NCBI GenBank assembly: GCA_031551725.1
Contig: JAVBNF010000035.1
Span: 1 to 8,276, forward strand
Direction: 5' to 3'
Length of the DNA: 8,276 nucleotides
From: JAVBNF01 sp031551725
GTDB lineage: Bacteria; Bacteroidota; Bacteroidia; Bacteroidales; P3
Both the position numbers and the translations under genes were made by a program. This document shows, one piece after another, positions 1 to 5,758 of the stretch (its first letter is position 1; each line of letters starts with the position of its first letter). Under the pieces are notes generated by a model that worked only from the letters and a program-made list of their open reading frames with translations, searched no databases and was not told the origin of the DNA.

Positions 1-1
1 A

Positions 2-91
2 ATTTATTACAATCAAAATCGAAGGCATTCGACCTTGGGGAATCTGACTATCAAAGAATTTGAAAATCTAAAAACTAAAAAAGTGGCGTAA
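2..91 (+). CDS. IS3-family transposase (OrfB), C-terminal fragment
   Basis: This is the 3' end of a reading frame that enters from the left edge: 29 residues and a TAA stop at 89-91. The peptide begins IYYNQNRRHSTLGNLTIKEF and ends LKTKKVA. The pattern YYN-x-x-R-x-H-S-x-L-G-x-L-T-x-x-E-F is the typical end of the IS3/IS150-type OrfB integrase (DDE transposase, rve fold), just after its catalytic Glu. The catalytic residues would lie outside the window. The right end of the insertion sequence should follow within a few tens of bases, probably by about position 140, where the frame of the next protein begins to look like its repeat domain. The family call rests on this short signature only; the exact IS cannot be named. 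Confidence 0.72.
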   Translation: MYYNQNRRHSTLGNLTIKEFENLKTKKVA

Positions 92-111
92 TCAAAAAAA
101 ATCACTTATCT

Positions 112-837
112 TTGTGTACGGAATTTGTTACTAAGACCAGTCTTCCTACTTGTAAGATTACAGCTTCTGTGAGAGGCGATGGGATGGTTAATCCTGGTGA
201 CACATTAATTGATTATGGCAGTGATGTTAGGTTTATAGCTACACCCAACATTGGCTACAAAATTGATAGTGTAATTATAAGCGGATTAAACAAAGGGGAA
301 ATAACTTCCTACACTTTTTCCAATGTTCAAAGCGATAGTAACATTCGAGTAGTGTTTAAAATTAAATCATATACAGTCAGTGCCTCTTCAAGTGCTAATG
401 GCAGCATTAGCCCGAAAGGAGACACTCTGGTGAAACACGGTGAAGATGTTACCTACACGATTGTGCCTAACACTGGTTACAAAATTGATAGTGTAATTGT
501 AAACGGATTAAACAAAGGGGAAATAACTTCCTACACTTTTTCCAATGTGCAAAGTGATAGTAACATTCGAGTAATATTTATTAAAATACCTGTAAGCAAT
601 AAAAAGGCAACGGAATCAAGATTTTTTGTATCCCCAAATCCAACATCTGGAAAGTTGACAATTGATAATAGATTGCCTACAATGAAAGGACAAGTATATA
701 TATATAATGCTGCTGGCGTATGGGTTGATATGTTCTCAATTAGCAACCGAATAACAGAACTAAATCTTTCGCACCTAACGCCAGGCATATACTTATTACA
801 ATTTGGTAATGAACGCGTTAAATTGTTAATAAAATAA
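112..837 (+). CDS. Secreted repeat protein with T9SS C-terminal sorting domain, 5'-truncated
   Basis: The frame encodes at most 241 residues from a TTG; it is open upstream only to a stop at 76-78, has no ATG before codon 25 and no signal peptide, so the true N-terminus is missing. Residues about 14-84 and 86-157 are two copies of a 74-residue beta-rich repeat (G-D-T-L ... G-x-D-V ... P-N-x-G-Y-K-I-D-S-V-I), resembling the divergent InlB B-repeat family (Flg_new type) of cell-surface proteins. Residues about 170-241 (FFVSPNPTSGKLTI ... LTPGIYLLQF ... VKLLIK) are a type A T9SS sorting domain, which sends proteins across the outer membrane and is then removed or anchored. The first residues (to about 9) may be encoded by the end of the upstream IS3 element, so the gene is most likely a 3' remnant created by that insertion. 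Whether the remnant is translated is unknown; without a signal peptide it could not be exported. Confidence 0.72.
   Translation: MCTEFVTKTSLPTCKITASVRGDGMVNPGDTLIDYGSDVRFIATPNIGYKIDSVIISGLNKGEITSYTFSNVQSDSNIRVVFKIKSYTVSASSSANGSISPKGDTLVKHGEDVTYTIVPNTGYKIDSVIVNGLNKGEITSYTFSNVQSDSNIRVIFIKIPVSNKKATESRFFVSPNPTSGKLTIDNRLPTMKGQVYIYNAAGVWVDMFSISNRITELNLSHLTPGIYLLQFGNERVKLLIK
256..573 (+). repeat. Near-identical 96-bp direct repeat inside the T9SS protein gene
   Basis: Bases 256-351 and 478-573 match at 92 of 96 positions by hand alignment, 222 bp (74 codons) apart. They encode YKIDSVI-x-x-G-L-N-K-G-E-I and the following YTFSNVQSDSNIRV. The other half of each repeat unit (about 154-243 and 373-465) is clearly diverged at both DNA and protein level, so only half of the unit has been kept uniform. 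This looks like recent partial gene conversion or slippage. Confidence 0.85.
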
Positions 838-1134
838 AACTATTCTGTTGTTCAGAACAATTTGCAAATTGAAAATCCCGTTTTCGACCTGCGTCCACAT
901 AAAGCTGTTCGTATCGAACTTCCAAAAGATAAAAATGCGCTTCGTGGGTAAAATACATTTCTATTTATCCTGAAAACAATGCTCCAAATATGCAATATCC
1001 CTGTCGCGCCTGTATTTGTGAAAGTTGTCAACAAATTTCCAATAACAGTGGATTTAGGATACGGGAATTATGTTGTCACATTTAGTGATCACTATGGCGC
1101 TATTTTGTATAAACAAACATTAAAGGTAGAATAA
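838..1134 (+). pseudogene. Decayed coding sequence, possible end of a secreted protein
   Basis: No intact gene is present, but the + strand reads like damaged protein in the frame that follows the stop at 837. Codons from 838 give NYSVVQNNLQIENPVF and then LRPHKAVRIELPKDKNALRG, closed by TAA at 949-951. The same frame resumes convincingly from about 994 (IPVAPVFVKVVNKFPITVDL, then YGNYVVTFSDHYGAILYKQT) and ends with TAA at 1132-1134. Between them, about 952-992, a different frame reads more naturally (KYISIYPENNAPNMQYP), which suggests two compensating frameshifts. The last part resembles the beta-strand ending of T9SS-type sorting domains (YGNYVVTF ... LYKQTLKV), but I cannot name the family. 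A 51-residue product from the ATG at 979 is formally possible. Confidence 0.45.
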
Positions 1135-1197
1135 AAAAACAAAATAACTTCACAATATAAATAACCTCATTGAACAAAATGAAGCTCATTTCAAATA

Positions 1198-1237
1198 AAA
1201 ATATAGCTCAAAAATTTGTTTTTATGAGCTATATTTT
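1198..1237. terminator. Strong hairpin, probable bidirectional terminator
   Basis: A perfect 13-bp inverted repeat (AAAATATAGCTCA at 1198-1210, TGAGCTATATTTT at 1225-1237) encloses a 14-nt loop. It lies between rightward sequence ending at 1134 and the leftward gene ending at 1316, where a shared terminator is expected. On the minus strand the stem is followed by TTATTTG, on the plus strand by GTGTGTGTTTG; the As and Ts in the arms give a U-rich 3' side in both directions. The rest of 1135-1315 shows no coding signal. Confidence 0.6.
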
Positions 1238-1315
1238 GTGTGTGTTTGAGCTACAAGTTGTTTAAGAAATTTTTCATCGAACAGTTCGAATTTGCAGTCA
1301 AAACCTATTTTTAGC

Positions 1316-2821
1316 TTAATCGTACGAAATCTTCGTTAAATAAAAAACCGTGCGCTTGCTTTTGGTGGATTGGTTGTTTTGTAACATTTGAAAACCATAA
1401 GTTAGAAAATGATGGTCGTACCAATGAATAATTTCGCAGTCCCAACTGCTTGAAATCTTATCGGCAGGCTGCATTTGTTCGATTTTTAGGTTGTCCGATT
1501 GCGTTTCACCGTTTTCCGTAAAGGAATAGAAAATCAAATTATTATTGCAGTACATTGTCATCATGCCGCTATCCATCGGATAAAAGATTGAACGTGGTTT
1601 CAACTGTTTGGTAAAAAAAGATTTGGAAAGATCCATTACATACGAATTTGCAAAATACATATTCGTAGAATCCAAAGCGACCACAAAGAGTTCACGATAA
1701 TCAAAACCTTCGAATTCCGTTTTAGTGTACGGCACCATGCGGCCATAGTAATCATAATACATTTCGGTTGTTACGCGGATGCGGCGGTCATAGGTTTCAC
1801 CACCTAAATAATATTGATTATCGGCATAAATTATGCGCGGTTGCAAATAAAGTCCCAATGAAAATGCTTGATCGCGAGCTCGTTTTTTCTTTTGAGCCAA
1901 AATTTGTTTATGGTCAGGGCTTAAATTGTCCAATCCCTGCATTTTTTCATATGGCAAAAAGCTGAAAACATCCGGCATTCCGGCCTTTTTCACACAAAGA
2001 AAAAATCCGGCAGATTCGGTTCCGTTATCGTAATTTTCAAATTTTTGTTCTTCGTTTTTATTGTTGTAAATGCCCATCACAAGCAGTGTGAGCGAATCCG
2101 GACGAACAACTCTTGCATGTAACAAACGATAATTTTCCGGTGGGGTAAGCACATCTTCACGAACAATGTTTGCATCCATATCGAATGCACGCAGAACACA
2201 TTCGTCTTTTCTTCGCTGAAAAGTGGAAGTAACCACATAAAACTGCGAGAAAACGGTATCGAAATAAGTGCTGTAAACATCGTGATCGCGCACAGAAAAA
2301 GTGGAAGAAGTGCTGATGATACTGTCTTTCGGATGAATAACGCATACATTCATTTCATCACGGTCTTGTTGCAACACAAAAATTTTACCATTATGCAGTT
2401 CCGCGGTTTTATTGGTCTTATCGGAAGAAGTATGGATAACTTTTTGCGCGAAGAGCGCATTTTTCCAAAGGATTTTCAATTGCATCACACTTGACAATTT
2501 CCCATCACCACGAAATATAAGCGTCAATGTATCTTCTTTCAACACATGCGAAGTCAAAGTATAATCAGCATGTACCGGAAAACGCTCCGCCCAAACCATT
2601 TTCAAATTCTGGTCAAACAGAAAAAACAGGCGTACGTGCATTCCTTTCACATTTTCACTTAAAGTGGAATAGGCCAACACATAATGGTTTTCGAGCGAAC
2701 GAACTTCTACAGATGAAAAGCCGTCGGGCACTTCGATTTCGGCACGTAAAGGACGATCCTGCCCTATCGCATAAAAGGTGGAGGATAATAGAAAGAATAG
2801 GATGTATAAAAACCTTTTCAA
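1316..2821 (-). CDS. Secreted or periplasmic protein of unknown function (501 aa)
   Basis: I do not recognise this family. The protein begins MKRFLYILFFLLSSTFYAIG, a clear Sec signal peptide (basic start, hydrophobic core, small residues before QDRP); there is no lipobox cysteine, so the mature protein (about 480 residues) is probably periplasmic or exported. The rest is hydrophilic and beta-rich, with many Tyr/Phe/Asp residues and no further membrane segment; it might be a beta-propeller or beta-sandwich, but no repeat motif is clear. There is no T9SS tail. The start must be the TTG at 2819-2821: an in-frame TAA lies two codons upstream, and the first internal Met (residue 61) would discard the signal peptide. 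The gene follows rnfA by 72 bp on the same strand, with a repeat element filling the gap, so it may be the last gene of the rnf transcript. A link to Rnf function is not shown by the sequence. Confidence 0.75.
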   Translation of the reverse strand: MKRFLYILFFLLSSTFYAIGQDRPLRAEIEVPDGFSSVEVRSLENHYVLAYSTLSENVKGMHVRLFFLFDQNLKMVWAERFPVHADYTLTSHVLKEDTLTLIFRGDGKLSSVMQLKILWKNALFAQKVIHTSSDKTNKTAELHNGKIFVLQQDRDEMNVCVIHPKDSIISTSSTFSVRDHDVYSTYFDTVFSQFYVVTSTFQRRKDECVLRAFDMDANIVREDVLTPPENYRLLHARVVRPDSLTLLVMGIYNNKNEEQKFENYDNGTESAGFFLCVKKAGMPDVFSFLPYEKMQGLDNLSPDHKQILAQKKKRARDQAFSLGLYLQPRIIYADNQYYLGGETYDRRIRVTTEMYYDYYGRMVPYTKTEFEGFDYRELFVVALDSTNMYFANSYVMDLSKSFFTKQLKPRSIFYPMDSGMMTMYCNNNLIFYSFTENGETQSDNLKIEQMQPADKISSSWDCEIIHWYDHHFLTYGFQMLQNNQSTKSKRTVFYLTKISYD

Positions 2822-2888
2822 TGGTTAATGATAAATGGTTAATGGTTAATGCAGAGCGAAGCCCATTAACAATTAACCATTAACAATT
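2822..2888. repeat. TTAATGG-type palindromic intergenic repeat
   Basis: The gap between rnfA and the 501-aa gene consists almost entirely of variants of GGTTAATG and its complement CATTAACC/CATTAACA. The arms 2834-2851 and 2864-2881 form an 18-bp stem with one mismatch around a 12-nt loop (CAGAGCGAAGCC). A further GGTTAATG copy lies at 2823-2830 and a CATTAACA copy at 2878-2885. The array runs directly into the start codon of the gene to its left. It could act as a weak terminator or mRNA 3'-end stabiliser for rnfA, but it lacks a GC-rich stem; a dispersed mobile repeat is more likely. Confidence 0.75.
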
Positions 2889-2893
2889 AATAA

Positions 2894-3469
2894 TTATTTA
2901 ACGATTCCGGCGAAGCCGAAAAATGCCAATGCCAAGATGCCGGCGGTTACGAACGCAATGGGTACACCGCGCATACCTTTTGGTACTTGTACAATTTCCA
3001 AATGGTCTCGAATGCCTGCAAATAAAACGATTGCCAACGTATAACCCACTGCATTTGCAGCAGCGAAAACCACACTTTGCACGATGGTCATATCTTTTTG
3101 CACGACTAAAATGGCGATTCCTAAAACGGCGCAATTTGTTGTAATTAAAGGCAAAAAGATGCCCAACGCACGATAAAGTGGCGGCACCGCTTTCTTCAAA
3201 ATAATTTCCACCATCTGCACCAATGCCGCAATGACAAGAATGAACATAATGGTTTGCAAAAATTCAATATCTAACGGTTTTAGGACGTATATTTGTAACA
3301 ACGATGTGACCAATGTAGCCAAAGACATTACAAAAATAACAGCTCCCCCCATTCCCAGAGAGGTTGAAATTTTATTGGAAACTCCTAAAAATGAACACAC
3401 TCCCAGGAAACGGGCAAAGATGATGTTATTTACAAAAATCGCCGATATGATAATTAAAACATAGTCCAT
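2894..3469 (-). CDS. rnfA: RnfA, membrane subunit of the Rnf complex
   Basis: This is an integral membrane subunit of the ferredoxin:NAD+ oxidoreductase (Rnf), homologous to NqrE of Na+-NQR. At 191 residues it has the family's usual length, with about six hydrophobic helices and very few charges. Cys25 in FLGVCSFLGV and Cys113 in TNCAVLGIAI sit in the two inverted half-repeats; in this family they join the equivalent pair of the partner subunit (RnfE) to hold a [2Fe-2S] cluster in the middle of the membrane. The ATG lies 2 nt after the rnfE stop, so the two genes are tightly coupled. It is the last rnf gene of the operon; a palindromic repeat follows the stop. Confidence 0.96.
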   Translation of the reverse strand: MDYVLIIISAIFVNNIIFARFLGVCSFLGVSNKISTSLGMGGAVIFVMSLATLVTSLLQIYVLKPLDIEFLQTIMFILVIAALVQMVEIILKKAVPPLYRALGIFLPLITTNCAVLGIAILVVQKDMTIVQSVVFAAANAVGYTLAIVLFAGIRDHLEIVQVPKGMRGVPIAFVTAGILALAFFGFAGIVK

Positions 3470-3471
3470 TT

Positions 3472-4053
3472 TTACGATTTTTTAAGTTTATTAATAGCCG
3501 CAATGAGGTAGCCTAACACGATAAATGCACCGGGAGCGAGCACAAAAAGCGAAATCCCCGTCGGCAATACTTTATATCCTAAAATAGCTCCTGCGCCAAT
3601 AAATTCACGGATAAATCCGAGCAATACAAGCGCAAATGTAAATCCAAGTCCCATGCCAATACCGTCTAACATGCTGTTGAAAACCGTGTTTTTAGCAGCA
3701 AATGCTTCTGCGCGACCAAGGACAATACAGTTTACAACGATTAATGGAATAAAAATTCCAAGTTGTTCATGTAAGGCTGGTACGTAGGCTTTCATCAATA
3801 GTTCAACAATCGTCACACAGGATGCAATAACGACAATAAATACCGGAATACGGACGTTATCAGGAACTTGATTTTTAATTACAGAGATGAGTAGATTCGA
3901 CATTACAAGTACAAATGCTGTTGCAATCCCCATTCCCAAGCCGTTGATAGTTGATGTTGTGACACCCAGCGTCGGACATAAACCAAGCAACAACACAAAT
4001 ACCGGATTTTCCTTGATTAATCCGTTTGTAAATGTTTTGAAATTATTACTCAT
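3472..4053 (-). CDS. rnfE: RnfE, membrane subunit of the Rnf complex
   Basis: This is the partner of RnfA and homologue of NqrD (193 residues, normal length, about six membrane helices). The start MSNNFKTFTNGLIKENPVFV is typical of RnfE. Cys26 in LGLCPTLGVT and Cys109 in VNCIVLGRAEAFA are the family's cluster ligands, completing the membrane [2Fe-2S] site with RnfA. The ATG has no Shine-Dalgarno sequence. It lies 137 nt downstream of the rnfG stop, an unusually large gap for this operon that is filled by a palindromic repeat. Expression of rnfEA could therefore differ from that of rnfBCDG, although no new promoter is obvious. Confidence 0.95.
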   Translation of the reverse strand: MSNNFKTFTNGLIKENPVFVLLLGLCPTLGVTTSTINGLGMGIATAFVLVMSNLLISVIKNQVPDNVRIPVFIVVIASCVTIVELLMKAYVPALHEQLGIFIPLIVVNCIVLGRAEAFAAKNTVFNSMLDGIGMGLGFTFALVLLGFIREFIGAGAILGYKVLPTGISLFVLAPGAFIVLGYLIAAINKLKKS

Positions 4054-4107
4054 TTTTGCAAAAATTACTTTTAAGTTGTCAATTTGACGGGATTTACGAA
4101 ATCAATC

Positions 4108-4184
4108 GGACAGGATTTGCAGGATTAACAGGATGTTTTTGCCTTTGGCAAAATTAAAAAACATGTTAATCCTAAGTTCTGTCT
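4108..4184. repeat. AGGATTAACAGGAT-type palindromic repeat inside the rnf operon
   Basis: The gap between rnfG and rnfE carries a nested palindrome. GACAG (4109-4113) pairs with CTGTC (4179-4183); GGATTAACA (4122-4130) pairs with TGTTAATCC (4164-4172); TGTTTTT (4134-4140) pairs with AAAAACA (4157-4163). At the centre TTTTGCC (4137-4143) and GGCAAAA (4147-4153) form an alternative perfect stem with a 3-nt loop. The left arm itself repeats the unit CAGGATT/AGGATTAA. From memory, repeats of this wording occur dispersed in many bacterial genomes; copy number here cannot be judged from one window. In the transcript it would be a long hairpin. There is no U-run after the stem on the minus strand, so it is not a clear terminator. 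Confidence 0.75.
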
Positions 4185-4190
4185 AAAATT

Positions 4191-4739
4191 TTACTTAACT
4201 GCGTTGAATGCACGTAAAACGGCATCGCAGAACGCACGTGTACTGATTGTTGCACCGGAAATTGCATCTACATCGCCACCGTCTTTTTGAACATCTAATT
4301 TAAATTCGTCCAAATTCTTACCTTTAAATTGAGCGAGGAAAGGCTCTTCGGCAATTTGCGTTCCCAGACCGGGTGTTTCATTTTGCGAAAGCACTGTTGC
4401 ACCAGACAATTCATGATTAGGAAGAATTCCCACCAATACACGAATTTCTCCGCTATATCCTTGCATGCTGAATGTATTTACGGCAGTTCCAACCAACGTA
4501 TTTTCGTTATTATAGGTCTTGAAAACGGTAATCGTTCCGCCATCGACTTGAATTTCTTCTTTTTCCGCACGGTCAAAAGCAGGAAGGACGGCTTCGAGCG
4601 CTTTAGCTTCTTTTTTGTCGAGTTGATTTCCAATGGTATCTTTGGTAAGAATGAAAACAGCACTGACCGCAGCAGCAGCAATAATTGCAACAACTACGAG
4701 CACTGTTGTCATGTTTTTAAATGAAGATTTTTTCGCCAT
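4191..4739 (-). other. rnfG: RnfG module and possible internal start of rnfG
   Basis: This is the part of the fused frame corresponding to RnfG alone (182 residues from the ATG at 4737-4739: MAKKSSFKNMTTVLVVVAII). Its beginning is exactly like an independent RnfG: a short basic start followed by a single membrane helix. A GGAG lies about 20 nt upstream of the ATG, too far to be a good ribosome site, but Bacteroidota often do without one. A separate RnfG could therefore also be made by internal initiation. At 182 residues the module is slightly short for RnfG, and both FMN-binding-domain motifs are intact. Confidence 0.7.
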
Positions 4740-5744
4740 AATATTAAAATTTTTATTTGTTGCTCCGTATTTTTTGGGTTTAAAGCCTTTATTGATGAGT
4801 GGAACAAAGGCATTCATAATTAAAATTGCAAACGAAACGCCTTCGGGATAGCTTCCGAATACACGTATGAGAATTGTAAGAAAGCCGCATCCACAGCCAA
4901 ATATAAGCATTCCTGCTTTCGACATGGGCGATGTGGCCATATCGGTAGCCATAAAAACAGCGCCCAATAGCAAACCTCCTGCAAGAATATGAAAGGTAGG
5001 ATTTGCATACAAATGCGGATTTGCTAAATATAATATTCCGGAAAATGCATAAGCACTTGCAATAAATGCAACCGGAATGTGCCAACTGATTACACGGCGC
5101 ATCAATAAAAACAAGCCTCCCAATATAATTGCAATGGCGGACACTTCGCCGAGCGAACCACCACGGTCGCCGGCCAACATTTCTACATAATCAGGTACTT
5201 GAGCCATAATTTGATCCATCGACATGCCTTGATGCAAGCCTTCTTTCATCATGCCCATCGGCGTGGGGCCGGTTACAGTGTCCAGAACTCCTCTGCCAAA
5301 TAATGGCACAGGACGCGGCCACGAAGTCATCGGTTCCGCAAAGGAAATCAATAAAAATGCACGTCCGACCAAAGCCGGGTTAAACGGATTTTTTCCTAAT
5401 CCGCCAAACGACATTTTGGCAATGACAATAGTTACAAATGCCCCGATTACCATAATCCCCAAAGGCAGATTACTTGGCACGTTGAATGCCAGCAACATGC
5501 CGGAAATTATAGCCGATCCGTCAGTAATAGTTACAGGTCCTTTCAAAAGAAAGCGTTGCACCAAATATTCGAATAATAAACAAGATGCAACAGCCACCAA
5601 AACCAAGCTAAGCGCTTGTAATCCGAAAAAGTAAACCGATGTCAAGAGTGTAGGTACCAAAGCAATAACCACCGTCCACATGATTTTGCGGACGTTGAAT
5701 TCGCCATGAGCGTGTGGGGATCCGGAAATGATTAATTTATCCAT
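4191..5744 (-). CDS. rnfD-rnfG: RnfD-RnfG fusion, flavin-bearing subunits of the Rnf complex
   Basis: One open frame of 517 codons joins two subunits normally encoded separately. Residues 1-about 328 are RnfD (NqrB-like, many membrane helices): HAHGEFNVRKIMW near the start, GGLGKNPFNPALVGRAF at 114-130, and TVTGPTPMG, in which Thr161 is the expected site of covalently bound FMN. RnfD-like sequence ends near KPKKYG (322-327). A linker of about 8 residues leads to Met336, the natural start of RnfG: one membrane helix (about 346-367), then an exported FMN-binding domain with GYSGEIRVLVGI, ETPGLG (456-461) and DAISGATIST, whose Thr499 is the expected second flavin site. Both threonines would be loaded by an ApbE-type flavin transferase. 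RnfD ends and RnfG begins in the cytoplasm in known complexes, so a fusion fits the topology. A lost or gained base in the A/T-rich junction, or separate initiation at Met336, are alternatives. The start lies 14 nt after the rnfC stop. Confidence 0.9.
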   Translation of the reverse strand: MDKLIISGSPHAHGEFNVRKIMWTVVIALVPTLLTSVYFFGLQALSLVLVAVASCLLFEYLVQRFLLKGPVTITDGSAIISGMLLAFNVPSNLPLGIMVIGAFVTIVIAKMSFGGLGKNPFNPALVGRAFLLISFAEPMTSWPRPVPLFGRGVLDTVTGPTPMGMMKEGLHQGMSMDQIMAQVPDYVEMLAGDRGGSLGEVSAIAIILGGLFLLMRRVISWHIPVAFIASAYAFSGILYLANPHLYANPTFHILAGGLLLGAVFMATDMATSPMSKAGMLIFGCGCGFLTILIRVFGSYPEGVSFAILIMNAFVPLINKGFKPKKYGATNKNFNIMAKKSSFKNMTTVLVVVAIIAAAAVSAVFILTKDTIGNQLDKKEAKALEAVLPAFDRAEKEEIQVDGGTITVFKTYNNENTLVGTAVNTFSMQGYSGEIRVLVGILPNHELSGATVLSQNETPGLGTQIAEEPFLAQFKGKNLDEFKLDVQKDGGDVDAISGATISTRAFCDAVLRAFNAVK

Positions 5745-5758
5745 AAACGTTTTTTGTC

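Noticed and set aside
107..114. TATCTTTG just before the T9SS protein frame, matching the -7 consensus TAnnTTTG
   Set aside because: No TTTG lies 19-21 bp upstream and no gene start follows; it overlaps the only usable TTG codon and probably lies within the IS end. Kept out as a promoter.
852..1034. 60-codon minus-strand frame over the decayed region
   Set aside because: Composition is not protein-like, and the opposite strand carries the convincing coding remnants.
2822..2888. CRISPR-like short repeats
   Set aside because: Units are 8-9 bp, inverted as well as direct, without constant spacers or cas genes; this is a palindromic intergenic repeat.
4395..4406. First SGAT motif in the RnfG module (residues 447-450) as the flavin site
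   Set aside because: It lies in ELSGATVLSQNETPGLG, upstream of the conserved ETPGLG; the family's flavin threonine is in the later DAISGATIST (Thr499).
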